Assembly: GCA_009664345.1 (NCBI GenBank)
Contig: CP043547.1
Location: forward strand, 1,116,001 to 1,180,000
Direction of reading: 5' to 3'
DNA from: Planctomycetales bacterium 10988
GTDB lineage: Bacteria > Planctomycetota > Planctomycetia > Pirellulales > Pb10988
Length of the DNA stretch: 64,000 bases
In this document: in pieces, positions 1 through 9,205 of the stretch
How positions within the stretch are numbered: position 1 is the stretch's first letter
Layout: every line of letters begins with the position of its first letter
Notes under the pieces: model-generated
Seen by the model: only the letters and a program-made list of their open reading frames with translations
Databases searched by the model: none
Told to the model about the DNA's origin: nothing
Made by a program: the position numbers and the translations under genes

Positions 1-781
1 AGGCTGGCGTTCCCATCATGGAGGCAAATTGAGTATAGATCGTCATATCAGTTAGATTCTGACCGATTGCCTTGAGAATTCCGAAGTCGATCACCTTGGC
101 AAGCGGTTGTCCATCTTGAAGCGTCACCAACACATTCGAGGGTTTTAAATCTCGATGGATAATCCCTTTCTGATGGGCATGATGGACAGCATGGCAAATG
201 GAAAGAAACAACTGGAGTCGTTGTTGCGTCGTAAGCTGCTGTTGATCGCAAAACTTGTTGAGCGGAACGCCACGCACCAATTCCATCACGAAATAAGGCT
301 GGCCCGTCTCGGTGACGCCTGCATCGAAGACCCGAGCGATATTCTCATGATCCATCATCGCGAGGGCCTGCCGTTCCGCTTCAAAGCGGGCAATGACCTC
401 GCGGGATTCCATCCCGGGTTTAATAATCTTCAACGCAACACGACGACGAACCGGCTGAAGTTGATCGGCGACGAAGACTAATCCAAAGCCACCTTCTCCG
501 ATTTGCTCCATGAGTTTATAAGAGTCGACCATCGTTCCGGGAACAAAACTTGTTTGAACTCCCAGGCTTCCGCCTCCTTGAAAAAGAGTCGGCAGATACG
601 AAGAGGCCAGTGGCCGATCGATAGGGTTCTCCAGACGGTCGTGCTCTCTCAACAAGGCGACCACGGCATCGAGTAGGTGATTATCTCCTTCGCAAGCCTG
701 CTGCACAAAGGCGGCTCGCTCGCTCGGCGATTCAAAATCGAGCGACTGGAGAAAGATCGATTTTTCCGAACCGATAGCCAT
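1..781 (-). CDS. Serine/threonine protein kinase, N-terminal part (cut by window edge)
   Basis: Eukaryotic-type Ser/Thr kinase running off the left edge, so only about 260 N-terminal residues are visible. After an ~85-residue leader of the kind seen in planctomycete kinases that travel with ECF sigma factors, the kinase domain starts: glycine loop GEGGFG (95-100), VALKII with the ATP-binding Lys (~118), catalytic loop HRDLKPSN (209-216) and DFG (232-234). All key catalytic residues are present, so it should be active. The ATG at 781 is the only good start. It lies 138 bp downstream of the ECF sigma gene on the same strand, the classical ECF-STK pairing in this phylum, in which the kinase is thought to control the sigma factor. 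The ligand-sensing C-terminal half is outside the window. Confidence 0.93.
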   Translation of the reverse strand, partial: MAIGSEKSIFLQSLDFESPSERAAFVQQACEGDNHLLDAVVALLREHDRLENPIDRPLASSYLPTLFQGGGSLGVQTSFVPGTMVDSYKLMEQIGEGGFGLVFVADQLQPVRRRVALKIIKPGMESREVIARFEAERQALAMMDHENIARVFDAGVTETGQPYFVMELVRGVPLNKFCDQQQLTTQQRLQLFLSICHAVHHAHQKGIIHRDLKPSNVLVTLQDGQPLAKVIDFGILKAIGQNLTDMTIYTQFASMMGTPA

Positions 782-919
782 TGAGTTACGCCGTTCAATC
801 TGAGTAGACGAAGTTCTCGCGACAGTCAAAGCTTGTCGGGAACTTTCAAAGATGCAGAAGATCGTGTCTATTTAGAAATGCGAATTCTTGAGGAAGACCG
901 GGTCAATCAACTTGAAGGA

Positions 920-1480
920 TTATTCGGGATTCAGTTCGCGGCCGAGCCAGGCCCGAGCATAGGCCCAATTTCTTTTCACGGTTCTGGAAGAAATACCCAA
1001 GACCTCCGCGGTTTCCTCGATGGTCAAACCAGCGAAATACCTCAGTTTGACAAGCCGTGCTAACTCTGGTTCGGAATGAGCTAATTTATCAAGGGCAGTA
1101 TCAAGATCGAGCAACTCGTCGATATCTCGATCAGCGACGAGGGCATCCTGATCCGAAATTTCAAAGCGATCACGATCACCACCCCGTTTTAATGTTTTGC
1201 GCCGTCGAGCATTTTCAATGAGAATTCGCCGCATCGATTCCGCGGCCGCTGCAAAGAAATGTCCACGGCTATCCCAACAGTGCTCTTCCCCACTTCCCAA
1301 CAATCGCAAATAGGCTTCATGCACGAGAGCCGTCGGTTGTAGCGTTTGCCCGGAAGGCTCGTTTCGCATCTTGAGCGTTGCCAATTTACGTAGTTCCGCA
1401 TACACCAACGGCAGCAAATCGCTGGCGGCAGCAGGGTCTCCTCCTTCAATCTGATGGAGAATCTGGGTGACTTTCGACAC
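920..1480 (-). CDS. ECF-type RNA polymerase sigma factor (STK-linked family)
   Basis: A 186-residue sigma-70 factor of the extracytoplasmic-function class. The N-terminus (VTQIL...GDPAAASDLLPLVYAELRKLA) and the segment PTALVHEAYLRLL are characteristic of the planctomycete/acidobacterial ECF family encoded beside Ser/Thr kinases. Region 2 covers roughly residues 10-85. Region 4 is the C-terminal helix-turn-helix (LTIEETAEVLGISSRTVKRNW). I choose the GTG at 1480, not the in-frame TTG at 1522, because a good ribosome binding site (AGAGGGG) sits 5-6 bases upstream and the family normally begins a few residues before VTQIL. The kinase gene follows on the same strand. Target promoters cannot be read from the sequence. 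Confidence 0.93.
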   Translation of the reverse strand: MSKVTQILHQIEGGDPAAASDLLPLVYAELRKLATLKMRNEPSGQTLQPTALVHEAYLRLLGSGEEHCWDSRGHFFAAAAESMRRILIENARRRKTLKRGGDRDRFEISDQDALVADRDIDELLDLDTALDKLAHSEPELARLVKLRYFAGLTIEETAEVLGISSRTVKRNWAYARAWLGRELNPE

Positions 1481-1597
1481 AAAGGCCCCTCTGCGAAATT
1501 GGGGAATGAAAAACGCGTTCAATCGCAGTATTTCGATCCTCTGATTTTACTACGCCCGAAAGCGAGTTCCAAGCAGTCCACCCAGGAACACTCTAGA

Positions 1598-2944
1598 CTA
1601 TTCCGAAACTCGATCCTCCTGAGAAACGGATTTGGATATCTCGGCGTTCGCAGGATTCGGAGCTGTCTTCAACATAGACATGAAAAGATAGACAATTGCC
1701 CCCACGGAAAATGTCACCAGGGTGCCGACCATTTGCCAAGGATCGAAGCTGATCATCATTCCTGCGGCTAGCAGGGTGGCGAGGATATAGATGGCCGGGA
1801 CGAGATGACTGAGATGAAGGATCGTTTTTTTGCGAATCGTAGGTAAAAACAGACAGAAGACCGAACACGCCGCCGAGATCGACAAGGTTAAACCAAGATA
1901 AGAGAGGAGCTTCTCTAAAGTAGAATTGAGTACTAAGAAGGTGGCCAACGCGACCTGGATGATCGTCGCCATCAGCGGTCGGCCATCTTGAAGACGAAGC
2001 TGACTCGGTAAGAAACCGTCCTCCGCCATCTTTGCGTACACACGTGGGGCGGCCATCATCATGCTGAAGACCGAAGTCAAAAGACAGAGAGCAATCGTCC
2101 CTCGTACGAAGACTTCGAACCCTTCACCCCCTAGGGCTCTCGCAGCGATGGCGGCCACGTCGGGCTGTCCCTGAATTGCCTTAGCCGGAGGTGCATAGAC
2201 AAAAATGGCATTCAACAAGAGGTAGAGAAACACTACCAATCCGGTCCCTGCTACCAAGGCCCTCGGGACGATCTTCTCCGCGTTATTCACTTCGCCAGCC
2301 ACATAAACAGCAGCATTAAAGCCGGAATAGCTCAGTGAGATCCAAACTAAACTCCCGGCAAAAGCCGTTGCCAAAGCCCACCCGCTCGGGGATTCAGGAG
2401 ATGCCTCGAGACCCTGCCAGACATCTGTCGGCAGCTTGGCAAGGGCAAAGAGTAAGATGGCCGCGAGCAGTCCCAGCTTGAGAAGAACCACGGCGTTTTG
2501 AGCAAAGGCCCCTGTTTGCGTACTTAAACCATGAAAGGCCCCCGCCAGCACGATCGAAGCGATTGCCACGGCCCCCACCGGCAGCCAAGGGGGGCGAATT
2601 TCTTCAGGAATGGAATAACTTTCAAAGGCAGTCGCGGCAAAGGCAATCGCCCCGGAAAACCCGGCAATGAGAGAAACCCAACCAGCGATAAATCCGAGTA
2701 AGGGATGAGCCGCACGCGAGAGAAAGAGATATTCCCCTCCGGATTCCGGCATCGCCTTGACCAGCATCCCATAGCTATAGGCCCCTGCAACCGCGATTCC
2801 TCCCCCGACCAGCCAAGCCATCAACACGACCTCTGGCGACCCAAGGTCCAGCAAAGAAAAGCCGGAAGTTGTAAAGACTCCGGCACCAATCATGTTGGCA
2901 ATGACAAGAAAAGTTAAGGTCCAGAATCCAAATTTTTTGACCAT
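1598..2944 (-). CDS. APC-family amino acid permease
   Basis: A 448-residue inner-membrane transporter with about 12 hydrophobic segments. The first helix carries the APC signature (NMIGAGVFTTSG), where the amino-acid backbone is bound. The segment MPESGGEYLFLSRA after helix 2 is also typical of the amino acid-polyamine-organocation superfamily. I place the start at the ATG at 2944 (MVKKFGF), because the in-frame TTG at 2989 would add a hydrophilic tail not found in the family. Substrate specificity cannot be read from sequence. The gene is followed by the ECF sigma gene in the same direction (about 118 bp gap). Its upstream region contains one copy of the 86-bp repeat that brackets the herA-nurA-methyltransferase cassette. 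Confidence 0.88.
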   Translation of the reverse strand: MVKKFGFWTLTFLVIANMIGAGVFTTSGFSLLDLGSPEVVLMAWLVGGGIAVAGAYSYGMLVKAMPESGGEYLFLSRAAHPLLGFIAGWVSLIAGFSGAIAFAATAFESYSIPEEIRPPWLPVGAVAIASIVLAGAFHGLSTQTGAFAQNAVVLLKLGLLAAILLFALAKLPTDVWQGLEASPESPSGWALATAFAGSLVWISLSYSGFNAAVYVAGEVNNAEKIVPRALVAGTGLVVFLYLLLNAIFVYAPPAKAIQGQPDVAAIAARALGGEGFEVFVRGTIALCLLTSVFSMMMAAPRVYAKMAEDGFLPSQLRLQDGRPLMATIIQVALATFLVLNSTLEKLLSYLGLTLSISAACSVFCLFLPTIRKKTILHLSHLVPAIYILATLLAAGMMISFDPWQMVGTLVTFSVGAIVYLFMSMLKTAPNPANAEISKSVSQEDRVSE

Positions 2945-2987
2945 AAATCTATTTCGCCGGGAGAGCTCTGGGGGGGAAATTCGAAGC

Positions 2988-3073
2988 AAGCCGAAGAGTC
3001 AGTGGTCAAAACCTATAAGAAATAGGTAAACACCTGAAAAAGGGGATTTCCAATTTACTTTTGACCACAAACT
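2988..3073. repeat. 86-bp direct repeat, copy 1 (left border of defence-like cassette)
   Basis: Aligns without gaps to 8653-8738. By hand count 68 of 86 bases match, including uninterrupted blocks GGTCAAAACC at the left and a 22-base block ending in GACCACAAACT at the right. The ends of the core are inverted (GTGGTCAAAA at 3002-3011, TTTTGACCAC at 3059-3068), so it could be a small MITE-like or attachment-type element. It sits just downstream of the methyltransferase end of the cassette. Confidence 0.85.
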
Positions 3074-3357
3074 CCAAAAAAACTCGTTACAATCAACGGA
3101 CCTTTTTAGCTTCAGCAGTAATGCGAAATCCACCCCACCCAAAGGCCAAACTATCTTAGTTTCTATCAAACATCAGAATGGGCGAGAAAGCGTGTCTTGG
3201 GATCATCCGCGGCTCCCAGAGTGAGCGATATCCCTTAGCCCTAGTGTGCAGACATGCGGGCTGGTCCATTCTTCGGTAACTTCTTCGAACCGATGGTTGC
3301 GTTATCGCTCGGTCAATTAAAAGAGAAGCGACCAGCGAAAGTGTATTCAGTGTCAGC

Positions 3358-4470
3358 CTACCGGGGTTTCAAGATAAGATCGGTTTCTCCCCGCTTTGGA
3401 ACCGAGTCAGTAAAGAGGTCCGTTTGCGTTTTCGCAGGCGAGGGCCGATCGTAATCCGAGAATCGCTTCTCCGGGAATAATTCTTGGAGCAGCTCGCAGG
3501 TGACCGACCGCGTAAATTGTCGGCCATCGGTACGAACGTAAACGGTAGCATCTTCGCTCAACAGCCTTTTTGACTTGGAAAAGACCGTCAGGAGTAGGTT
3601 GCGATATTTCTCTCGATCGCTAAATTTTCCCTTCCGAAAGTTTCCATAGGATGTAGGGCTCGCTGGGCCGCCCAGTAGCCAGAGCCTTAGCCACTGATCG
3701 TAGTGATAATTTGTTACCCCGCAGTAAGGAGGAGATGTAAAAAGTAGTTTGGCTTTTCCTGTGCCATAGGATGCCAACGTTTTCTTAAAGCCCGTCAAAC
3801 GTGTTACACTGTCTCCTAAATAGATTTCACTTCTGGAACCTCTAGGAACCCCTTTGGCATATCTCCATTCGATCTTTTTGGTCATGAACTCGATCGGATC
3901 AACTGTGGGAGGATGTTGCTGATGCTCGTCCCACCACCGAATCGCATAAGGGGGCGAGAGCGACTTGGTTTGACGCATTTGATTGGACAGAGAATCGGTC
4001 CGCTTTCCGTGAAGATGGATCAACAACAATGCCATCAGGGTCCAATCAACCTTGCTTCGACGCCAATTAAGACAATCTCTGGCTGCTAAAAGAAAGGCTC
4101 GGACCTCTAGGGTAAAGCAACGTTCAAAGAAAAAAGGTAACTGATTTGCGGATGAGGTATACCGATAGGATTTCTCACCAAGCTCTTTGAGTCTTGCAAG
4201 TAGATCGTTTTTAGGGGAAGGACGCAACTTCGCTCGGGAATAAACCCAACCTACAGGATTGATTTCGATCCCAATCCCATGACGATTATGGATAGAGGCA
4301 CTATAAATTCCCGTCCCTCGACCAGCAAAAGGATCAAGTACGACATCACCTGCTTCTGTATATTCCAAGATTACCGACTCAGCGAACTTCGAGGGAAACA
4401 TCGCATAGTAAGGGCCTACTCCAGACCAACGCCCTTCGGCAGTTCCATAACGATTGACCTCAGCCATCAT
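3358..4470 (-). CDS. DNA methyltransferase (N4-cytosine/N6-adenine type) of the HerA-NurA cassette
   Basis: A 370-residue SAM-dependent DNA methyltransferase. The SAM-binding motif I is DPFAGRGT (46-53), preceded by a motif X-like segment (MFPSKFAESVI, 24-34). The catalytic motif IV is SPPY (246-249, in LLFTSPPYCGVTNY), the form common in N4-cytosine enzymes. Motif I comes before motif IV with about 190 residues between them, the opposite order from the common beta class, so the intervening part probably contains the target-recognition region. The ATG at 4470 overlaps the nurA stop by 4 bases, which implies translational coupling. In this context it most likely marks host DNA so that the HerA-NurA pair ignores it; that role is inference. 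No separate restriction endonuclease or specificity subunit is nearby. Confidence 0.88.
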   Translation of the reverse strand: MMAEVNRYGTAEGRWSGVGPYYAMFPSKFAESVILEYTEAGDVVLDPFAGRGTGIYSASIHNRHGIGIEINPVGWVYSRAKLRPSPKNDLLARLKELGEKSYRYTSSANQLPFFFERCFTLEVRAFLLAARDCLNWRRSKVDWTLMALLLIHLHGKRTDSLSNQMRQTKSLSPPYAIRWWDEHQQHPPTVDPIEFMTKKIEWRYAKGVPRGSRSEIYLGDSVTRLTGFKKTLASYGTGKAKLLFTSPPYCGVTNYHYDQWLRLWLLGGPASPTSYGNFRKGKFSDREKYRNLLLTVFSKSKRLLSEDATVYVRTDGRQFTRSVTCELLQELFPEKRFSDYDRPSPAKTQTDLFTDSVPKRGETDLILKPR

Positions 4471-5816
4471 TGGTTCCCCATCAACGCCTTCGCCAAACGC
4501 GTGAGAACTTTCCCTCCTAAATGGAGCGGAATTGCTGCATGAGAATGGGCCGCAATCAGCGGAGATACGGCATTTTCATAACGTGAAGAGATCATCTTAT
4601 CCAACAATGAACAGATTCTAGGGAATTGGGGGTAGAGCCCGATATCGTCGGAGGCCAAGGTATCCTGCTGCTCGTTTAAAAAGGGCAGACTCGCCACGAT
4701 TCTCGACCCATTGTGTGTTTTATAAAAAAATTTTCGGCCAAAATAGGTATCTTCACCGTAGCGTTTGTCACTTTCCGAGTAAGCGATTCGCTCTTTGATA
4801 TACTTGTCTGTTAATAGCATATACGAACGATTGTTGAAACGGAGTTGGCCTGGCGTCTCGGTCCGATCCAATTCTTCAAAATGCGTGACAAAGTTGCCGG
4901 TTTTTTCGATTCCCAGGATGAGAAGGTCATTGCCGGTCTTCTCATAAACAACTTGATTTAAACGCTTTAATTCTTTGCTGATTGCGGCGCTCAACCATGC
5001 AGGGGGGCCAAAAAGTGCCAACGGTCCATCAAGGAAGAAAGCAATTCGATTCATCCGATCGAGAATCTTCTGCTCTTCAAAACATCGCAGAATGTGAATC
5101 AATAAAATTCGCTCCCAAACTTGCATCACCAACCCAAAAGCTTCTCCATTGGTTCCGACATCTCGAAAGCGTTCATGGATACGAAGGGCATCTGTCGAAA
5201 AGATCACCCTCTTGCATCCAGGACACTGGGAAGTACCAGCCGAGATAGAAAAGTTCTGTTCACAGCCATGTGACTCTTGATAGGGACAGGATTGCAACTT
5301 TGTTGTTGGCTTATGTTGTAGAAGCGTTTCATAGGTCGTTAGCAGTCTGATGTGTTTTTCATCGTCTAAAATGATGTCGTGAAAAGTATCGAAAAGTTCT
5401 TGTCGAAAAGATTCTCTCGCATCGGTTTGACGGATGGTAATCACATTGGAACCCGGCAATGCAGAATCGATCGTACTTGCCTGTTCTGTCCGGCGAAATT
5501 TCCGAGGGTCCACGGGCCTTTGCCGATCAAGCCTGGAGAGTTCTGCCAGATTCAATAATACACTTGCGACGGTGACATAACCTACCTTCGCTCCAGGATA
5601 TCCCGTTTTCACCTCGACTTCTTGATAACTCCCATCAATCGCCAGTACGAACTCAGGTAAGCCATCTGCATAAATAGGAGCATCTTCAATCTTTCCTGGG
5701 GATTTTGATTGCTGACCAGGAAAAAACTTTGAACGGCGTAATAATTTCTTGACTCGTTCGGTATCGACAATGCGTCGTACGGACTGATATCCGGCAAATT
5801 CACCTTCATAGGGCAT
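4467..5816 (-). CDS. nurA: NurA-domain nuclease with inserted zinc-ribbon-like segment
   Basis: A 449-residue protein matching the NurA 5'-3' nuclease family, the partner of HerA in DNA end resection. Visible family features: FVLAIDGSYQ (D61) for the first acidic site, AFFLDGPLALFGPPAWL (D263) for the second, and LLILGIEKTGNF (~298-309), which carries the conserved Lys. Between the first two lies an unusual insert with C177, C185, C198 and C201 (CX7C...CX2C), resembling a zinc ribbon and perhaps used for DNA or partner binding. It starts 15 bp after the herA stop, with a GGAAG ribosome binding site, and overlaps the methyltransferase start by 4 bp. The cassette context suggests the nuclease acts in defence rather than general repair. 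Confidence 0.85.
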   Translation of the reverse strand: MPYEGEFAGYQSVRRIVDTERVKKLLRRSKFFPGQQSKSPGKIEDAPIYADGLPEFVLAIDGSYQEVEVKTGYPGAKVGYVTVASVLLNLAELSRLDRQRPVDPRKFRRTEQASTIDSALPGSNVITIRQTDARESFRQELFDTFHDIILDDEKHIRLLTTYETLLQHKPTTKLQSCPYQESHGCEQNFSISAGTSQCPGCKRVIFSTDALRIHERFRDVGTNGEAFGLVMQVWERILLIHILRCFEEQKILDRMNRIAFFLDGPLALFGPPAWLSAAISKELKRLNQVVYEKTGNDLLILGIEKTGNFVTHFEELDRTETPGQLRFNNRSYMLLTDKYIKERIAYSESDKRYGEDTYFGRKFFYKTHNGSRIVASLPFLNEQQDTLASDDIGLYPQFPRICSLLDKMISSRYENAVSPLIAAHSHAAIPLHLGGKVLTRLAKALMGNQ

Positions 5817-5831
5817 GATTCAGCTTCCGTC

Positions 5832-7961
5832 TCAGGAGACTTCTATCTCAAAGCGTTGCACCTGAACCGGCACGACAAACGGATTCGAAAGTGTTTTTAC
5901 GCGAAGAAATCCTTTGTCCTGAGCACGAAGGATACTCCCTTCGAAGTCAGCAAAGTCATAAAATTTGCGTAGCTCTTTCGTCTCGTCTGTGTTGTTGAGA
6001 TGCCCGATGAACCAATTCGAGGTATTCCGCAAAATGTTTTTTTGGATGGAGCTGACTTCCTGCGTGGCATAGACCAATCCAATATTGTACTTCGCTCCTT
6101 CTTTAGCCGTGCGCACCCACATATCCTTTGTATCCAGGTCGCTAGAAGGCGGTAATATATTGTGAGCTTCTTCCACATAAACCAAAATGTCAGGAGGATG
6201 GTTTCCACTGCGAAACTGCGTTTGATTTTTCTCGAATATTTTCGTGATGACTCGATCGGCAGCGGACTTGTTTAACTCTGGGTTTCCACTTGATTGGTCA
6301 ACAATCACTAATTTTCCATCTTTCAACGCTTCATAAATATCTTCCGCATAATCACTGCTGGTGGTATGGGTGTGTTGTTCTGCAACTCGACCTACCGAGC
6401 GAGAACCGTTCGCATATGCAAACATTTCAAGGATTTTCTTGAGATCATCATCCGCCCAAGAACCAGAAGAACTTTTTTTCACATAGTCTTGATCGAACTG
6501 AGCATATCCCGAATTGTTATCCGAAATAAAATCTCTAAGAATCCCACAAGCTTGTACAACTTCTCCCCAATTTAAATTTCTCTTCCTTAAAATGGTTGCA
6601 CAAGTTTTATATTCGTTCGCCTTCTCTGAATGACTCTGATCCATCGCTTCAAGTAATGCTTTTTTAAACAAGTCTTTTACCTGTGGTTTCATATTTTCCG
6701 GCGGATGAAAACCGGCTTTATAGAGCAAAGCTCGTTGACACAGGAGCCGACGGTTATACCTCGTCATGGCTGAATAGTCATTTTCGTCGGGTTTTTCAAA
6801 GATCACATCCCGATAATTCGAAATATATTTTGTACCATCTCCAGCTAGGGAACTGTCAATGATCGACTTTCCGACCTGAATGTTTTCATCCAAATAGAAA
6901 TTGAGAAGCATTAAGTTCCTATCAGGATCATTGGGATGTCGAGAAATTCCAAAAGTCATGACATCCTTTTTTAGGCGTTGATGCTCGGAAGCAGGGCCGC
7001 AGCGCCAAACATTTTTAATAGCAGAAGGAAGATACTTTTTCGAAGCGTCCTGAACATTTTCGTTGGCATATTCCCCGTTTGGATCGAAGACCAACTGGCC
7101 AATCCGTCGAGGTTCTTCCTTCCAACGTAAAGCAAAAATCGACTTCAACATGATCTTGGTGGTGTTCGATTTACCAGTTCGCGTCATGCCGAAAAGTGCC
7201 GTCTTTTGGCCCAAAAGATCCCGTGGTGTGATCGCAAAAGGGACACTTCCAATCTTTTGAAAAGGGCGATTGGTGGAGGCATACCGGATAGTACCAATAT
7301 CTACAAGTTGAGGTGCCTCGCTTTGACCGCTCAGATTCTCTCGGTAGTTGACGATTTCTTTTAGAACGTCTCCACGCGGTTTAAAAACTTTAAGGCCTTG
7401 ATTGGGATAATAGTTGCTAATGTCAGATCCAAATGCAAGCGTATACTGGCGGTCTGCATTTTCTCCATGATCTATGATGTAAAAGGTGCCAACCACCCGA
7501 CAACGAAGACCTGCATAACTGAGCAAATGCGCGGTTGTGGAGTCCATGACTTCATGATGATCCCAATTTTTATGAACTTCACCACTAACTTGTTGGGCCG
7601 TTTCGACCCGAACTCGAAGTGCCTCGGCTGCGTTGGGCAGCTCCGCATGATCAAGTACCCGCAAGAGTATAATCGACGAGTCTTCTTTCCTCGGATCGAC
7701 CGAGGCAGTTGAGTCCTCTTCCTCACCTGCTGCTGGAACAACACGGGTTGCCAGCAAGAAAGACAATGCAGGTATCCCCCCGACATTCTTGCGTTCGTGA
7801 TCATGGACCTGAACCAAAGCCGTTTCATAACTTAAGGAGTACACTTCTCCCACATAAGCCTTTGCTTCAACTAAATGCGAAAGAATCTTACCTGCGTCAC
7901 CTAGCTCTGGAGGTAAGAACTCTTCTTTCAATTTGAAACCAATGTCACTTACGTTACTCAT
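5832..7961 (-). CDS. herA: HerA-like hexameric DNA translocase ATPase
   Basis: A 709-residue ATPase of the HerA/FtsK superfamily. An N-terminal ~200-residue barrel-like region is followed by a RecA-type core with Walker A GMTRTGKS (258-265), the adjacent [10 protein letters not shown] typical of HerA (DUF87), and a Walker B-like strand (LVYVEEAH, ~592-599) with the HerA sequence [10 protein letters not shown]. The C-terminus has the conserved [15 protein letters not shown] and a sensor/arginine-finger-like region. HerA rings thread DNA to NurA. The start is ATG 7961, with AGAGG about 7 bases upstream; an in-frame TTG at 7994 is rejected. First gene of a tight operon with nurA and a DNA methyltransferase. 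By eye the gene is AT-richer than the flanking chromosomal genes, which fits acquisition by transfer. Confidence 0.9.
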   Translation of the reverse strand: MSNVSDIGFKLKEEFLPPELGDAGKILSHLVEAKAYVGEVYSLSYETALVQVHDHERKNVGGIPALSFLLATRVVPAAGEEEDSTASVDPRKEDSSIILLRVLDHAELPNAAEALRVRVETAQQVSGEVHKNWDHHEVMDSTTAHLLSYAGLRCRVVGTFYIIDHGENADRQYTLAFGSDISNYYPNQGLKVFKPRGDVLKEIVNYRENLSGQSEAPQLVDIGTIRYASTNRPFQKIGSVPFAITPRDLLGQKTALFGMTRTGKSNTTKIMLKSIFALRWKEEPRRIGQLVFDPNGEYANENVQDASKKYLPSAIKNVWRCGPASEHQRLKKDVMTFGISRHPNDPDRNLMLLNFYLDENIQVGKSIIDSSLAGDGTKYISNYRDVIFEKPDENDYSAMTRYNRRLLCQRALLYKAGFHPPENMKPQVKDLFKKALLEAMDQSHSEKANEYKTCATILRKRNLNWGEVVQACGILRDFISDNNSGYAQFDQDYVKKSSSGSWADDDLKKILEMFAYANGSRSVGRVAEQHTHTTSSDYAEDIYEALKDGKLVIVDQSSGNPELNKSAADRVITKIFEKNQTQFRSGNHPPDILVYVEEAHNILPPSSDLDTKDMWVRTAKEGAKYNIGLVYATQEVSSIQKNILRNTSNWFIGHLNNTDETKELRKFYDFADFEGSILRAQDKGFLRVKTLSNPFVVPVQVQRFEIEVS

Positions 7962-8652
7962 CTTAACCTCTGCGGCAATTGCTAACTTCACCAAATCAGA
8001 TAGAGATTGTACTTCCCCACAAGATCGCTGAATACCCTTCTAATAATTCTGTAGCAACTTTCTGAGGTAATATACACGACAGGTTGACAAGAAGCTAAAT
8101 AGTCACTCCTGAAAACGAGTTGAAACTTCACTATTTCCTTGGTTTTATGGCTTTGAAGGCGGTGAATCGCAGGCTAAACTTTGCCAGGATTTTGGACCTT
8201 AACCTTGCAAACGGATGACTACTTGACGACTTAATGACATGTGTTGAGGTTTAGTTTGTCAGGTAACTGCAAGTTTTTTCTAGATTTTTCAGAAAGGTCT
8301 TTCTTATGACTTTCAAAAGGTCCAAAATTAGGATACTAGGTTATTTAGTAGGGCCTTGGAGGATTCTTCCAGCGAAATAAATAATTTAAACCGAGAGGGA
8401 TTTTAATTGCTATTAGCAATTATCTCAAAGAATTAGCAATAAATTATAGATAGTGAGAAATTCTGAAAGATTTACACAATGTGATTCTCGAAGGCCGAGG
8501 CTCAAGCTAGTTAATCCAGCAGGTCGTTTGTTCTGAAGTCGGGCGATAACGCTGGTTGACAAAACATAATATTAGATGCTTTCCTTCGGAGCAGCGATTC
8601 CTTGAAGTAAGTCAATGGATATTATATTGCGATAATTTATCAAAGCTGCTCA
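7962..8652. other. Gene-free upstream region of the herA operon
   Basis: About 690 bp of AT-rich DNA without a convincing open reading frame. It should hold the promoter of the leftward herA operon. The only clear structure I see is a palindrome plus half-site around 8406-8440, listed separately. The right end runs into copy 2 of the 86-bp repeat. Confidence 0.5.
8406..8440. promoter_or_regulatory. Operator-like palindrome with extra half-site
   Basis: ATTGCTATTAGCAAT (8406-8420) is a perfect 7-1-7 inverted repeat. A further half-site TTAGCAAT lies at 8433-8440. The arrangement looks like binding sites for a dimeric regulator, about 450 bp upstream of herA and 390 bp upstream of the small helical protein gene. 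No regulator is known, and AT-rich DNA gives such palindromes by chance more often. Confidence 0.35.
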
Positions 8653-8738
8653 AAGCCTAAGAACCTTTGGTCAAAACCATTCGGAAACAGTTAAATACCT
8701 GGAAACGGTGACTTGTAATTTACTTTTGACCACAAACT
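8653..8738. repeat. 86-bp direct repeat, copy 2 (right border of defence-like cassette)
   Basis: Gapless partner of 2988-3073 in the same orientation, with about 79% identity by hand count. It lies upstream of herA, so the two copies bracket exactly the three-gene cassette plus its promoter region. A shortened third relative, an 18-base core with one mismatch, occurs at 36272-36289. Confidence 0.85.
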
Positions 8739-8822
8739 GTGAGTTTAGACAGATCTTCACTTTCGGGGTGTTGATCGATCACTTTATTTCCGGCCCTAGA
8801 TTTCTTATTTAAAGGACAAGCA

Positions 8823-8951
8823 ATGCCTGACGACAAAGCAAAAAAAGAACTCGAAAAGTTACTTAAAGAAACCGAAGATGTTGAAAAGGAGCTAAATGAT
8901 TTGAAAAAGGGGCTCAAAAAAACCGCTGAGGACATCAAGAAGAAAGGGTAG
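8823..8951 (+). CDS. Small charged helical protein (42 aa)
   Basis: A 42-residue open reading frame rich in Lys and Glu. Leucines and other hydrophobic residues are spaced in heptad-like fashion (ELEKLLKETEDVEKELNDLK), which predicts a single amphipathic helix or short coiled coil. AAAGGA lies 6 bases before the ATG, a good ribosome binding site, so I believe it is translated despite its length. It is the first gene to the right of the repeat-bracketed herA cassette and points away from it. A second Lys-rich helical protein follows 254 bp downstream. No family is recognised. Possible roles such as an antitoxin-like or inhibitor peptide are speculation. Confidence 0.6.
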   Translation: MPDDKAKKELEKLLKETEDVEKELNDLKKGLKKTAEDIKKKG

Positions 8952-9205
8952 AAGCCCGAGTACCGGTGATCAATTGCTGCTGAATAGCAGAGCAATATCT
9001 AGATATAGTGAATATACAGTTAGCTTTTTCACACACTCAAAGTGCTACCTGTTGAAAGAGTTCATATTTATCCAATCACTGGAAATTTCTTGAGATTACA
9101 ATCCACGGGATGAAGGGCCCTTCGAAAGCTCCATTTTGCTATTTAACAACAAGTTTTATTTTTATTTATCGATTTACTGACTATCTATTGAAAGGATGAT
9201 AAAGA

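Noticed and set aside
3254-3454. 66-codon plus-strand frame between repeat copy 1 and the methyltransferase end
   Set aside because: It overlaps the methyltransferase C-terminus on the other strand and has no ribosome binding site.
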